Source: Acinetobacter sp. TGL-Y2
Lineage (GTDB): Bacteria; Pseudomonadota; Gammaproteobacteria; Pseudomonadales; Moraxellaceae
NCBI RefSeq assembly: GCF_001612555.1
Contig: NZ_CP015110.1
Coordinates: 2,728,001 to 2,792,000 of the forward strand
DNA: 64,000 nt
Direction: 5' to 3'
Made by a program: the position numbers and the translations under genes. Of this stretch, positions 1-10,036 are shown piece after piece. The first letter of the stretch is position 1; every line of letters starts with the position of its first letter. The notes under the pieces were generated by a model. The model saw only the letters and a list, made by a program, of their open reading frames with translations. It searched no databases and was not told the DNA's origin.

Positions 1-7
1 TTCTTGA

Positions 8-772
8 ATGCCTTTTACCATCTCTCATGCCGTTCTTGCTCCGCCCATCTCAAAATGGTCTGGGCAACGACTACCTATTTCTGCTCTTGCCATTGGTTGT
101 ATGGTACCTGATCTGGTGCGATTATTTACCTCAGAACAGATTAACAGCACACATCTGTGGAGTGCTTGGCTGTATCCAAACCTACTGATCGGCATCGCGT
201 TTTGTCTACTGTGGTATTTGGTTTTTCGTCCAGCGTTGTTTCGTTTTATAGGTATTCAAAAGCCAATTAACATTTCATCATTCAAACAATCCATCATTTT
301 TATTTTTTGGATTATTTTATCCCTCATCATTGGCACAGCCACGCATCTTATATGGGATGGTTTAACCCATGTCGACTTTCGCACATTGGCTTTTCATGAT
401 TTTTTAAGTCAAAATATCTTATTGGCTAATCACACCTACTCCATGCATCGAGTCTTGCAAGTGGGTACATCTATTTTAGCATTACCTGTTTTGCTATGGA
501 TGGCACTCAAACATCAAAAAAGATATGCACAAAACCCACCGATTCATCCTAAAATTAAAATCTATGCTCTGAGCCTACTAGCTGTTTCATTTTTTGCGGG
601 ATGTTTTGGCTATATTTCATTTGCACAGCCTTTAGGCCCAGCAGCTTGGCAAAATGATCTGTACTGGTTTATTGGAAAGTCGATTAATCATTCTTTTAGT
701 GCATTTTTAATGGTGTTTGCACTCGGTTGTATTATTTTTCAAATTTTAGATCGTAAAGCCTATTTTGAATAA
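8..772 (+). CDS. DUF4184 family integral membrane protein
   Basis: 254-residue protein that opens with the MPFTISHA start typical of the DUF4184 family, followed by an IGCMVPDL segment; family members share this His/Asp-bearing N-terminus. About six hydrophobic stretches (near residues 55-75, 95-120, 150-165, 180-205, 225-245) indicate an inner-membrane protein. No enzymatic role is established for the family. It stands alone upstream of aspS, separated by about 170 bp. The ATG at 8 is close to the window edge, so upstream signals cannot be judged. The family call is confident; function is unknown. Confidence 0.75.
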   Translation: MPFTISHAVLAPPISKWSGQRLPISALAIGCMVPDLVRLFTSEQINSTHLWSAWLYPNLLIGIAFCLLWYLVFRPALFRFIGIQKPINISSFKQSIIFIFWIILSLIIGTATHLIWDGLTHVDFRTLAFHDFLSQNILLANHTYSMHRVLQVGTSILALPVLLWMALKHQKRYAQNPPIHPKIKIYALSLLAVSFFAGCFGYISFAQPLGPAAWQNDLYWFIGKSINHSFSAFLMVFALGCIIFQILDRKAYFE

Positions 773-945
773 TCAGAACGGATCAAGCTCGATATAAAGG
801 ATATTGGCTTGAATTCTTGTTGTTTCTTGATCTTGCGCTTGTGACAAAGTTCTCAAAGAGGCATAATTCAGGCTTCGAATAAAGGCGTTACGCTGTTTAC
901 GTAGCCGCTTTCTTTAACCCATATAGTTGGATTTTATACGCTATG

Positions 946-2727
946 ATGCGCACTCATTACTGCGGTTCTTTAACCGAAACTCAAATTGACCAAACCGTAA
1001 CATTATGCGGTTGGGTTCATCGTCGCCGTGACCACGGTGGTGTGATCTTCCTCGATATGCGTGACCGTGATGGTCTAGTACAAGTGGTGATTGATCCAGA
1101 TACCCCAGAAGCATTCGCAACTGCAGATAAAGTACGCTCAGAATTCGTATTAAAAATCACTGGCCGCGTACGTCGTCGTTACGAAGGTACAGAAAATGCA
1201 AATATGGTCAGTGGTCAAATTGAAGTTTTAGGCAAAGAGATTGAAGTGCTGGCTCAATCTGAAACGCCGCCATTCCCATTAAATGACGAAAATACCAATA
1301 TTTCAGAAGAAATTCGTTTGAAGTACCGTTTCTTGGACATCCGTCGTCCAGAAATGTTAGATCGTTTGCGTTTCCGCTCTAAACTCACCAACCTGATTCG
1401 TAACTACTTCGAAGAGAATGGTTTTTTAGATGTTGAAACGCCAATTTTGACACGTGCAACGCCTGAAGGTGCACGTGACTATTTAGTGCCAAGCCGTGTA
1501 TCTAACGGTAGCTTCTATGCACTGCCACAATCACCACAATTGTTTAAACAGTTGTTAATGGTGGGCGGTATCGATCGTTACTACCAAATTGCTAAATGTT
1601 TCCGTGATGAAGACCTACGTGCGGATCGTCAGCCTGAATTTACCCAAATCGACGTTGAAACATCGTTCATGAGTGACGATGACATCATGGATTTGATGGA
1701 AACGTTGACTGTTAAGATGTTTAAAGAACTTTTAAGCGTTGAGTTTGATAAATTCCCACGTATGACCTATGCAGATGCTATGCGAGATTACGCATCTGAT
1801 AAACCTGATATGCGTATTCCTTTGAAACTGGTTGACGTTGCAGACATGATGCAAGACGTTGAGTTCAAAGTATTCGCAGGCCCTGCCAAAGATCCTAAAG
1901 GCCGTATTGTTGCACTTCGCGTACCCGGTGCTGGTTCACTGCCACGTAGCCAAATTGATGAATATACTAAATTCGTGGGTATCTATGGCGCGAAAGGTTT
2001 GGCTTATATTAAAGTCAATGAACTTGAAAAAGGCATCGAAGGTCTTCAGTCTCCTATCGTTAAATTCATCGAACCAATCGTGCTTGATTTGTTGAAACGT
2101 GTGGGTGCTGAAAATGGTGACATCGTCTTCTTTGGTGCGGATAAAGCCAAAATCGTAAATGATGCGATGGGTGCGTTACGTATTAAAGTCGGTCACGACA
2201 TGAAGCTTGCGACTTGCGAGTGGGCGCCACTTTGGGTGGTTGATTTCCCAATGTTTGAAGAAACTGATGATGGCAAATGGACCTCTGTGCATCACCCATT
2301 CACGCTACCAAAATCTAGTGTTGAAGAAGTAAAGAGCAATCCAGGCGCAGCATTGTCTGTGGCGTATGACATGGTCTTGAACGGTACTGAAGTAGGTGGT
2401 GGTTCTTTACGTATTCATAACCTTGAAATGCAAAAAGCAATTTTTGAAGCATTAGGCATCAATGAAGAAGAAGCAGAAGAAAAATTCAGCTTCTTGCTAA
2501 ATGCACTTAAATTCGGTGCACCTCCACACGGTGGTTTGGCGTTTGGTCTTGACCGTCTTGTAATGCTGATGACCGGTGCATCTTCTATTCGTGATGTGAT
2601 TGCATTCCCGAAAACCAAAACTGCGGAATGTCCTTTAACACAAGCGCCTGCGCCAGTTGAAGCGAATCAATTACGTGATTTAGGTATTCGCTTACGTGAA
2701 AAACCAAAAGCAGAAGAAGCGAAATAA
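946..2727 (+). CDS. aspS: Aspartate-tRNA ligase (AspRS)
   Basis: Class II aminoacyl-tRNA synthetase that charges tRNA-Asp with aspartate in the cytosol. The N-terminal OB-fold anticodon-binding domain begins MRTHYCGSL and contains [11 protein letters not shown]. The catalytic core shows motif 2 ([16 protein letters not shown]) and motif 3 ([12 protein letters not shown]). At about 593 residues it matches bacterial AspRS, including the inserted GAD domain. Two ATG codons are adjacent (943 and 946); the second gives the MRTxYCG start seen in other AspRS proteins, so it was chosen. A rho-independent terminator follows. In Acinetobacter aspS marks one border of the outer-core LOS locus, which fits the genes downstream. 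Confidence 0.97.
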   Translation: MRTHYCGSLTETQIDQTVTLCGWVHRRRDHGGVIFLDMRDRDGLVQVVIDPDTPEAFATADKVRSEFVLKITGRVRRRYEGTENANMVSGQIEVLGKEIEVLAQSETPPFPLNDENTNISEEIRLKYRFLDIRRPEMLDRLRFRSKLTNLIRNYFEENGFLDVETPILTRATPEGARDYLVPSRVSNGSFYALPQSPQLFKQLLMVGGIDRYYQIAKCFRDEDLRADRQPEFTQIDVETSFMSDDDIMDLMETLTVKMFKELLSVEFDKFPRMTYADAMRDYASDKPDMRIPLKLVDVADMMQDVEFKVFAGPAKDPKGRIVALRVPGAGSLPRSQIDEYTKFVGIYGAKGLAYIKVNELEKGIEGLQSPIVKFIEPIVLDLLKRVGAENGDIVFFGADKAKIVNDAMGALRIKVGHDMKLATCEWAPLWVVDFPMFEETDDGKWTSVHHPFTLPKSSVEEVKSNPGAALSVAYDMVLNGTEVGGGSLRIHNLEMQKAIFEALGINEEEAEEKFSFLLNALKFGAPPHGGLAFGLDRLVMLMTGASSIRDVIAFPKTKTAECPLTQAPAPVEANQLRDLGIRLREKPKAEEAK

Positions 2728-2745
2728 TCCTTCGTTTTAAGTCAA

Positions 2746-2776
2746 AAAGCTCTACCTCGTGTAGGGCTTTTTTTTG
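2746..2776 (+). terminator. Rho-independent terminator after aspS
   Basis: Inverted repeat AAAGCTCTAC / GTAGGGCTTT with a 5-nt loop and a run of eight T, beginning 19 bp after the aspS stop. Confidence 0.8.
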
Positions 2777-2850
2777 TTAACTGAATAACAAAATTGAGAA
2801 AAATCCTCATCAATGGCATAATAGCGATATTCAGTTAAAGGTGTAATCTC

Positions 2851-3069
2851 ATGGCTATGCGTCCAGATGTCCGTCGTCATACAATTATTATTATTGTCTT
2901 CGCAGTTGCACAATGGGCCTTCATGCGTTACATTTTAAATGAGCAAATGTTTAATTTAACGACTTATGAGCGCATCGTTTATTTTAGTGGCAGTAGTTTT
3001 GTTGCAGGTTTTGGTGTGATTTCAGCTCTCATATATATGGTGGTTAAAGGTAATTCTGATAAATCTTAA
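2851..3069 (+). CDS. Small two-helix membrane protein, unknown function
   Basis: 72-residue protein with two hydrophobic segments (about residues 10-28 and 45-65) joined by a polar stretch, and a charged C-terminus. A plausible ribosome site (AAAGG) precedes the ATG. It lies between aspS and an acyltransferase gene and may be transcribed with the latter; 41 bp separate them. No known family was recognised. Probably a real inner-membrane protein because spacing and start signal are good. Confidence 0.6.
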   Translation: MAMRPDVRRHTIIIIVFAVAQWAFMRYILNEQMFNLTTYERIVYFSGSSFVAGFGVISALIYMVVKGNSDKS

Positions 3070-3113
3070 TTTTTTCTGCCTTCTGATTTTTTAGAGTAGC
3101 CAAATTTCTCGTG

Positions 3114-3995
3114 ATGTATTTAACCTTAAAAACTTTTTCTAAGCTTCCATTGGTTGCCATTCAGTCCCTTGCAAAAGTCGTTGGACGTCTTTTATTTAGT
3201 ACCCATTCATCTGCGAGAAAAACCACAGAAACGAATTTGCGAATTGCTTATCCACATTTGGATGATCAGCAGCGCGAACAACTCATCAAAGACAGTCTAC
3301 AAAGCCAGTGTATGACCTACGCAGAATCCATTAAGATTTGGGGTTCGAGTACAGATTATGCATTGTCACTCATTACAAAAATACATGACAAACATATCTT
3401 TTTTGATGCAATCAATGCAGGAAAAGGCGTGATTGTGGTGGTTCCACATTTTGGAACTTGGGAGTTGCTCAATGTTTGGTTAAACCAGCATTCATCGCCC
3501 GTGATTATGTACAAACCCTGTAAGCAAAAAGATTTGGATCGCTTCATGTTAGAAGCCCGCCAACGACTCCATGCGAAATTGGTTCCAACGGATGAAACAG
3601 GTGTCCGAGCAATATTTAAACATTTAAAACAAGGCGGATTAACCGTAATCTTACCTGATCATGTACCAAAGAAGTCTGGAGGTATTTACTCGACTTTTTA
3701 TGGTCAAAATGCACTTTCTTCTACCTTAGCTTCTAAGCTAGCCTCGAAAACGCAATGTACAGTCATTGGGTTAAGTTGTAGAAGAACAAATCAGCTCGAT
3801 GGTTTTGAAATCTTTGTGAATCAAATTTCACAGGATGTTTTATCCAAAGATCTTCAACTATCGGTAGATACTTTAAACCAAGAAATGGAACAGATGATTA
3901 ATGCTGCCCCAGAACAATATTTATGGACGTATAAACGGTTTAGAGGCAGCCCTCAGAACAAAGAAATTTACAGTCACACATCCAAAAAATCATAG
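3114..3995 (+). CDS. LpxL/HtrB-type lysophospholipid (lauroyl) acyltransferase
   Basis: Member of the LPLAT family that adds secondary acyl chains to lipid A on the inner membrane. The catalytic HX4E/D motif is visible as HFGTWE near residue 113, followed by the region around LPDHVPKKSGG that matches the conserved glycine-rich block of HtrB-like enzymes. Length (293 residues) is close to the usual 290-310. The N-terminus is amphipathic and hydrophobic rather than a clear signal peptide. GTG at 3111 and ATG at 3114 are alternative starts; ATG is preferred. Its place between aspS and the outer-core genes suggests a lipid A modification linked to LOS synthesis. Which acyl position it modifies cannot be told. 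Confidence 0.85.
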   Translation: MYLTLKTFSKLPLVAIQSLAKVVGRLLFSTHSSARKTTETNLRIAYPHLDDQQREQLIKDSLQSQCMTYAESIKIWGSSTDYALSLITKIHDKHIFFDAINAGKGVIVVVPHFGTWELLNVWLNQHSSPVIMYKPCKQKDLDRFMLEARQRLHAKLVPTDETGVRAIFKHLKQGGLTVILPDHVPKKSGGIYSTFYGQNALSSTLASKLASKTQCTVIGLSCRRTNQLDGFEIFVNQISQDVLSKDLQLSVDTLNQEMEQMINAAPEQYLWTYKRFRGSPQNKEIYSHTSKKS

Positions 3996-4017
3996 TTAAA
4001 ATTCAGGGAAGCCCCTT

Positions 4018-5097
4018 TTGAAAAAAATCAAAATTGTTCTAGCTATGCCTAGTCATAGTAATTTCGCAACTCCCATTCAAAAAAATATCCTGCATTATAA
4101 TTTTGATATAACATTTATCAATAGTTCGCCAGAACACTTAAGACGCATAAAAATTCCATTTAAAACATCTGCTTACATTTTTTTAAGAAATCTTTTCTTT
4201 GGTGACTCCTCATTAAAAGATAAAGTTAGGAGCGAACTTAAGGATCAACTTATCTATAAAGAAATTCAAGAAAAAATGGGTAATCAACGTTTTGATCACA
4301 CACTAGTCATTAGACCTGATTTATTCTCTTTGGAACATTTAAAACTTTTAAGGAGTAAAACTGATCGAAAGTTTATAGGTTATCAATGGAATGGCTTGAG
4401 CCGCTTTCCTAATACTTTCCCATGTATTGATCAATTCGATCGATTTTTCGTTTTTGATCAAATGGATATATCAAATCCCGATTATAAAAAATATAATTTA
4501 TTAGGAACAACTAATTTTTATTTTGATATGTTTCAACCTCACCCCATAGCCCATCAAGGTATAACCGCTTATTTTGTAGGTTTGCATTTCGATGAACGAT
4601 CATTATCAGTCGACTTATGTGCACAAAAATTAATAAAGCTTGGAGTATCATTAGATTTCAATATTAGATGTCTACGTGATAAACAGAATGCACAAGCTCG
4701 ATATACAAATAAAAATATTAAGTTTATAGAAAGAAATATTGATTTCGATGAAAATATAAATCGAATTAACCAATCAGATATTTTAGTTGATGTAGTTAAT
4801 CCGGTTCATAATGGTCTTTCATTTCGCACATTTGAAGCACTATATTATAAGAAAAAATTAATAACCAATAACACTACAATAAAAAACTACGATTTTTACC
4901 ATCCGAATAATATTTTCGTATGGAATGGTCAGGATCTTGCTGGTCTTAAAGAATTCTTAGCCACTCCTTTTGTCTCACTGAGTAAGAAGATTCTAGAAAA
5001 GTATAGTTTTAGCAACTGGATCAATAACCTGCTAGACCACTCCTCCTATCAACAAATAGAATTACCAGAGTCTTATCATAAAATTATCGAAAAATAA
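4018..5097 (+). CDS. Putative LOS outer-core glycosyltransferase (GT4/CgeB-like)
   Basis: 359-residue protein starting with TTG (AGGGA about 10 nt upstream). The order of elements resembles a GT-B glycosyltransferase: an N-terminal IKIVLAMPSHSNFATP segment and a C-terminal block HNGLSFRTFEALYYKKKLIT that matches the glycan-donor motif of CgeB-like and other LPS transferases, in which a Glu binds the nucleotide sugar. It likely adds a sugar to the LOS core at the cytosolic face. It is more AT-rich than aspS, as is common for such loci. Sugar and linkage cannot be inferred. Confidence 0.6.
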   Translation: MKKIKIVLAMPSHSNFATPIQKNILHYNFDITFINSSPEHLRRIKIPFKTSAYIFLRNLFFGDSSLKDKVRSELKDQLIYKEIQEKMGNQRFDHTLVIRPDLFSLEHLKLLRSKTDRKFIGYQWNGLSRFPNTFPCIDQFDRFFVFDQMDISNPDYKKYNLLGTTNFYFDMFQPHPIAHQGITAYFVGLHFDERSLSVDLCAQKLIKLGVSLDFNIRCLRDKQNAQARYTNKNIKFIERNIDFDENINRINQSDILVDVVNPVHNGLSFRTFEALYYKKKLITNNTTIKNYDFYHPNNIFVWNGQDLAGLKEFLATPFVSLSKKILEKYSFSNWINNLLDHSSYQQIELPESYHKIIEK

Positions 5098-5257
5098 TTG
5101 CATATATGTTTTCATTACCAAGCAAATAGTGATTATATGAATATGTAACATGCATTACCGTAAACTAAACTTATGCTATAAAGATGTTTTTAAAATATCA
5201 ATTCTAGAAATGAGTTTATTAAAATTTGAAGTTTAGATATGTCTGGTGTTAGTTCTC

Positions 5258-6157
5258 ATGAAAAATGATACTCTTAAAATATTTGTAGGTTGCGATCCTA
5301 ATAACTGTGATTTAGAACAAATGATGGTTTTAGACTACAGTATAAATAAACATACCCAACAGCCTGTAGATATCATCTGGATGCAGCTTTCGCATGATCC
5401 CTCTAGCTATTGGTATTCCGACCCGAAATCAAATCAAGGCTGGAGAACAGAAAACTGGGCGACCCCTTTTTCCGGGTTTCGTTGGGCAATTCCAGAGTTT
5501 TGTCAATTTCAAGGTAGAGCCATTTACATGGATACCGATGTGATTGTACTCGATGATCTTGCACTCCTATGGGAGCATCCTATTGAAGCAAATGCGATTG
5601 TGGCAGCCAAAGGAGGGAAAAGCTCAGCACGTTTGTGCACCTGTGTCTGGGATTGTGAAAAAGCCAAAAGTTTTCTTCCCAAAATTGAGGAATTAAAAAG
5701 TAATCCTGCAAGTCATCAAAATCTGATGAAACAGATTCAAAAACAACCTTCATTGGTTCAACCCTATAATGATCATTTTAATTGCATCGATGGTGAAGGT
5801 TTAAGTATTAATGAGATTAAAATTTTGCACTATTCGGATATGGGCACCCAGTTTAGTCACAAATATTCAATTCCTCGTCTGCAACAGAATCATGCAACAC
5901 ACTGGTTTGATGGCGAAATTTTTCCTCACCCGCGAGCTGATCTGACAGCACTTTTTGATCAATATTATCAAGAAGCCCTTTCTGCTGGGTACCAACTTGA
6001 AGATTATGCAATTACGCCTTATGGTAACTTTCATAAAGCATCGCAAAAAAAATACTCAGGCAACAGCATTACTCGTTCAGAAAAATCTCAGCCTTGGTTT
6101 AAGAAATTCCTGAACAAGTTTAGAAGCAAGCGTAATTCATTTCATTTAGATCAATAA
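5258..6157 (+). CDS. Putative LOS glycosyltransferase, GT-A fold with DxD
   Basis: 299-residue protein with a clear metal/nucleotide-sugar site, RAIYMDTDVIVLDDLALLW (DTD), near residue 90, and a C-terminal HYSDMGTQFSHKY segment, as in GT8-like transferases. It lacks membrane segments and is expected to act in the cytosol on the LOS outer core. An in-frame GTG at 5246 exists, but ATG at 5258 places the first beta strand (LKIFVGCDPN) at the normal distance. It is separated from the previous gene by about 150 bp, so it may have its own promoter. Confidence 0.72.
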   Translation: MKNDTLKIFVGCDPNNCDLEQMMVLDYSINKHTQQPVDIIWMQLSHDPSSYWYSDPKSNQGWRTENWATPFSGFRWAIPEFCQFQGRAIYMDTDVIVLDDLALLWEHPIEANAIVAAKGGKSSARLCTCVWDCEKAKSFLPKIEELKSNPASHQNLMKQIQKQPSLVQPYNDHFNCIDGEGLSINEIKILHYSDMGTQFSHKYSIPRLQQNHATHWFDGEIFPHPRADLTALFDQYYQEALSAGYQLEDYAITPYGNFHKASQKKYSGNSITRSEKSQPWFKKFLNKFRSKRNSFHLDQ

Positions 6158-6253
6158 TCTGCTAATGAGTTGAATCAATTTAGGTTTTAATGAGATTTTT
6201 GACTCATTAACTTGATATGAATCATAAAGATAAGCGATGAAAGAGGCAGGAGC

Positions 6254-7156
6254 ATGCGTGATTTAGTGTTTAATTATTTTGTTCGAAATTTGACAAAATA
6301 TGCCTACAAAATTTTAAAACCAGCTACATATAAACACAACAGGCGCTATTGGCCTTTTTACCGTGTGGTTCGTAATACAGCGGGACATATTGATCAGGTT
6401 TTCTTTAGGAATACCTTAATTGCAGACCATAGGCTTAAACTAAACAATAGACATTCAAAATGCATGCTGATCGCAACAGGCCCGTCCATTAAAAAGATCC
6501 CTAAGCATTTTTTTAAACATGAGCAACTAGACTACATTGGCGTCAACGGCGCAATCGCTTTAAGTGAGGTCACTTTTCAGCATTATGTCATTATTGATCA
6601 TGATTTTGTACAAAACCGTTTTGATCTCGTTGAGCGGGTTTTAGACACAGCATGTAATTTTTTTACCACTGCACGTTGCTTAGATTACATCTTAAGAAAA
6701 GTAAAAATTGAACAGATTCGCTGTCAATTTAAAATTATTGAAATCACAAGTCACGGTAAAAATGAACTTTTTATGGGAAACACCGTTCTTGTTGATGAAA
6801 AAGTTAAAAGCCCTTACTTTTACAATGGTTATGGTTTTTCAACGCAGATGTATGACACAGTATTTGACTACTACACCGTGGCTTATACCGCATTACAGAT
6901 TATGTCTGGATTAAATTACCCATATATCTATATCGCAGGTTTAGATATGAATAACTTTAACTTACCACGCTTTTATGAAACTTTAGATGCAAAACAACCG
7001 ACTCTATTAAACCAACATACCCAATCAATCTTAGCAGCATTTGAAACAGCAGCTTATTTCTTTAAAATTCAAAATGTGTCTGTTTATAATCTTTCCCCAT
7101 ACAGTCTCATCGAATCATTTGAGAAATTAACACTCGACCAAGACACCATCCTCTAA
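6254..7156 (+). CDS. Putative LOS transferase resembling WaaZ / GT42-like proteins
   Basis: 300-residue protein. The stretch CMLIATGPSIKKI followed by YIGVNGAI and HYVIIDHDF resembles the nucleotide-binding GxGPS...N.. D region shared by WaaZ-type core transferases and GT42-like sialyltransferases; a later YIYIAGLDM matches the second conserved block of that group. A GGCAGGAG ribosome site precedes the ATG. It is the last plus-strand gene of the first OC block and converges with the minus-strand block downstream. The family assignment is by motif only; the sugar (Kdo-like?) is not determined. Confidence 0.55.
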   Translation: MRDLVFNYFVRNLTKYAYKILKPATYKHNRRYWPFYRVVRNTAGHIDQVFFRNTLIADHRLKLNNRHSKCMLIATGPSIKKIPKHFFKHEQLDYIGVNGAIALSEVTFQHYVIIDHDFVQNRFDLVERVLDTACNFFTTARCLDYILRKVKIEQIRCQFKIIEITSHGKNELFMGNTVLVDEKVKSPYFYNGYGFSTQMYDTVFDYYTVAYTALQIMSGLNYPYIYIAGLDMNNFNLPRFYETLDAKQPTLLNQHTQSILAAFETAAYFFKIQNVSVYNLSPYSLIESFEKLTLDQDTIL

Positions 7157-7186
7157 ACGGTTCAGATCATCCAATTTGATTGAAAG

Positions 7187-8125
7187 TTAAGGTAAGGGAT
7201 TACTCGGATCATGATGGAAATCTAGCAGTGAATCTTGAAAATACATTCCTTTTTCATAAAATTCGCCTGCATGTTTACGCTCTTTACCGGCAAATTTAAT
7301 CAATTTAGGATATTCACCTGAATGATGATTGATTGCCATTTCAATTAAGGTTTTTTCCTTCACCCATTTATTTTTTACCTGATAGTAAAAAGCATTTTGA
7401 TCACAGTCGATCAAGGTAATACTAGGCAATGTTTTCAGCATGATCACCTGACACACCACATAGGAAATCAGGTACTCTAAATTACTAATCTTTTGAAATA
7501 TTTTTTCATGATTTGGTACAGTACGTTTAATTTCATGAATATAGTTTTTAGGACCAACCTGCATGGCCTTCACCAACTCATCAAACCAGTCTTTAAAAAA
7601 ACGATTATTGGGAATCGTGGCTAAAAGCCAATTCTCTATGACTGGAGAATCAATATTGGTGGTGTTTTTTTTACGATAATAGGCAAAACTTTCGGTCTGA
7701 TTTTGAGAAACTAACTCTTGAATCCAGTCCAAATTTTCATACACGATAATACTTGCATCCAACCAGATTCCTCCATAAACATGAAGTAATTTGAATCGGA
7801 TTAAATCAGCTTTATGCTGTGGTAGATGAATATTTAACGCATCAAAATCTATCTGTATAAATTGCTCAACAGTTTTTGGTGTTAAAAAATGAACCGTATA
7901 ATCTGTATTTCTTTGCTTTATATTTTCTATGCAATTTTCAACAAATAATGGTACATCCCCTTCCCAATACAACCAAATCAGCTTCGGTATTTTCGCCGCT
8001 GTGGGCTTTGGATTAAGGGTAATCATATTTGCATAGTTATGAATGTTTGAATTCGTGCCTCTAATCTTGTAAAAATACATCAGATAAAACTTAAGCATAT
8101 AATAAGTTTTTTTAAATATTTTCAT
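7187..8125 (-). CDS. Capsular polysaccharide synthesis-type glycosyltransferase (GT32-like)
   Basis: 312 residues. IPKLIWLYWEGDVP near residue 45 and the DxD block LLHVYGGIWLDASIIV near residue 120 are signatures of the Caps_synth/GT32 family, which transfers hexoses from nucleotide sugars. The protein begins with a short hydrophobic/basic segment that may associate with the membrane. It is the most downstream gene of a minus-strand cluster of four transferases (7187-10825) and likely belongs to that transcription unit, although 115 bp separate it from the next gene. Confidence 0.75.
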   Translation of the reverse strand: MKIFKKTYYMLKFYLMYFYKIRGTNSNIHNYANMITLNPKPTAAKIPKLIWLYWEGDVPLFVENCIENIKQRNTDYTVHFLTPKTVEQFIQIDFDALNIHLPQHKADLIRFKLLHVYGGIWLDASIIVYENLDWIQELVSQNQTESFAYYRKKNTTNIDSPVIENWLLATIPNNRFFKDWFDELVKAMQVGPKNYIHEIKRTVPNHEKIFQKISNLEYLISYVVCQVIMLKTLPSITLIDCDQNAFYYQVKNKWVKEKTLIEMAINHHSGEYPKLIKFAGKERKHAGEFYEKGMYFQDSLLDFHHDPSNPLP

Positions 8126-8240
8126 TTAATTATGTCCAAGATACGCATTGGCTTATTCCTTGAATAATGAATATTATATTTTATTATCAATGGGATTTGA
8201 TCAATAAATAATATTCAGTGATGAAGATATACCCTGAATT

Positions 8241-9002
8241 TCAAGAATTTAACATATGTTTGAGCGCATAATAACGATCACGCCACATCCGCTTTTGCTT
8301 TTTAAAACCATAAGATGATGATCTATTTTCTTTTTGCTTGCGCGAGATACCCTCGATTGCAACCGTCCCCAGAATATCACTATCAATACCTGCTGGTTTA
8401 ACCAATGGCGGCCATACGCCTAAGCCCTTGCCATTTTGGCTCAACCAACTTTGGAAAAAGACATCGACTGGCATCTCAATTTTTCGACCAGCTTGAACGA
8501 AAGCTTGAGCGCCTTGTCTTGACCATATTAGTCCCAAACCTCGGATAGGAAAATAATAGGCATGCCATAACGAAAAATCATTCAACTGAACAATATCTTT
8601 GGCAAACTTTTTCTTTTTAGACGCTAAATTAATCAGATACCACTCTAATTCTGGATGACTATGTAAATAGTGAATGAGTTGATCTACTGATTTTTTAAAA
8701 TCAGCTGAAATTTTCATGTCATCTTCAAGTACGACCAAATAATCGGCATCGCTTTTTAAAAATTTTTCCGCACAGCCGTAATGGCTGAGATAACAGCCTA
8801 TTTCTGAATTGAGTAATCTTCTGCCTAAGTTTTGTTGGGTGGCTGCATCATCATAATCGTCAAATGAAGACAATGCCTTACCACGACCATCATAAGCAGC
8901 AAAGCGCTCAAACGACCAATTCACTGCCTGTAATTGCTCAGTTGCCCGCGCGAGTCTATCGTGACTACCTTCTAAATTAATCAGATACGTTTCAACTTTC
9001 AT
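8241..9002 (-). CDS. Glycosyltransferase family 25 (LOS biosynthesis)
   Basis: 253 residues, typical for GT25. It begins VETYLINLEGSHDRL, the family's INL..S..R signature, has SEIGCYLSHYGCAEKF, and the acidic site DYLVVLEDDMKIS. GT25 enzymes add galactose or glucose to LOS cores in Gram-negative bacteria. Eight bp separate it from the Stealth-type gene upstream, which indicates co-transcription. Confidence 0.88.
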   Translation of the reverse strand: MKVETYLINLEGSHDRLARATEQLQAVNWSFERFAAYDGRGKALSSFDDYDDAATQQNLGRRLLNSEIGCYLSHYGCAEKFLKSDADYLVVLEDDMKISADFKKSVDQLIHYLHSHPELEWYLINLASKKKKFAKDIVQLNDFSLWHAYYFPIRGLGLIWSRQGAQAFVQAGRKIEMPVDVFFQSWLSQNGKGLGVWPPLVKPAGIDSDILGTVAIEGISRKQKENRSSSYGFKKQKRMWRDRYYALKHMLNS

Positions 9003-9010
9003 ACGCTTTC

Positions 9011-9997
9011 CTATGACACTGCTTGAGCTGAAATAACAGACTGCGGTAAATAATCACAAAATTTTTTAATCATTGCTTGCCGTACTAATTCAGCCTTATC
9101 TGCAGTGATTTGATCTAAACTTTGGATGCAACCATACTGCACCGCATCATTATTTAATGTCGCCACAAAGCTTTCTACGCTTTGTTCATTTTTTAAATAA
9201 GCCAATTCAATATCTGCTTTTAAGATCGCTTGCTGATGCTGAATTTTCAAATGATTCATCAAGGTAATCGGATTAATCTGTTCAACACTGCGAAATTTAA
9301 ATTTAATTTGGTTTTCAAGTAATTCAGGATGACTGAGCAAGTAGTCACGAAGTATTTTACGGTCTACGATATGTGGATAATGATGAATTTCAAAAAATTG
9401 ACGCATCCCCAAAATGTCTGCACTTAACATCTGTGCAATCATGTGTTTCGGCTGAATCGGTTTAGAGAACTGGGCTTGGAGGAACTGGCGGTACTTTAAT
9501 TTGGCCTTTAAGATCAAATTCGATTGCCAATGCCCATAAGTAACAATACTATTTCCTTGCAAAAAATCTTCGATTTTAGCGGGAGCATTAAAAAAGAAAT
9601 CATCATTTAAATAGATAAAATAGTCTGAAAGCCCTTGGATATTCCACAACATGCTCTCAATCGAGCGGGTATTGAACGTCGGCAAATATTGCTCATACCC
9701 TGCGAAAATTTCATGATGATCAACCACACGGATTTTATCAGCAGCACACAAACCTTGGGTGACGAATTCATTTAAAAATTCAGGCTGCTGATGATCAGTG
9801 ACAATATAAATATGTCCACTAAAAGGCACATATTTCAATATCGATGCGATATTGTAATAAATCTCGTCATTACTGGCAAAACGCGTATCACTCACCGCAT
9901 CTGAGGCATCTTGACCGGTAAGATACTTGTGACGTTTACGTTTTAACTCAACATCATTGCCATCGACCCAAGCAATCACGATATCAAGATTTTGCAT
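9011..9997 (-). CDS. Stealth family sugar-phosphate transferase
   Basis: About 328 residues with the conserved regions of Stealth proteins: CR1 (LDIVIAWVDGNDVELKRKR), CR2 (ASNDEIYYNIASILKYVP, HIYIVTDHQQPEFL and FIYLNDDFFFNAP) and a CR3-like stretch with KHMIAQM. Known relatives are hexose-1-phosphate transferases making phosphodiester-linked capsules or LPS. This predicts a phosphodiester-linked sugar in the outer core, unusual among simple glycosyltransferases. A TTG at 10012 is in frame, but ATG at 9997 puts CR1 directly at the N-terminus as usual. Confidence 0.85.
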   Translation of the reverse strand: MQNLDIVIAWVDGNDVELKRKRHKYLTGQDASDAVSDTRFASNDEIYYNIASILKYVPFSGHIYIVTDHQQPEFLNEFVTQGLCAADKIRVVDHHEIFAGYEQYLPTFNTRSIESMLWNIQGLSDYFIYLNDDFFFNAPAKIEDFLQGNSIVTYGHWQSNLILKAKLKYRQFLQAQFSKPIQPKHMIAQMLSADILGMRQFFEIHHYPHIVDRKILRDYLLSHPELLENQIKFKFRSVEQINPITLMNHLKIQHQQAILKADIELAYLKNEQSVESFVATLNNDAVQYGCIQSLDQITADKAELVRQAMIKKFCDYLPQSVISAQAVS

Positions 9998-10036
9998 CGA
10001 TAGGATTCTCAAACTTTATTTAATAAAATAAATCAA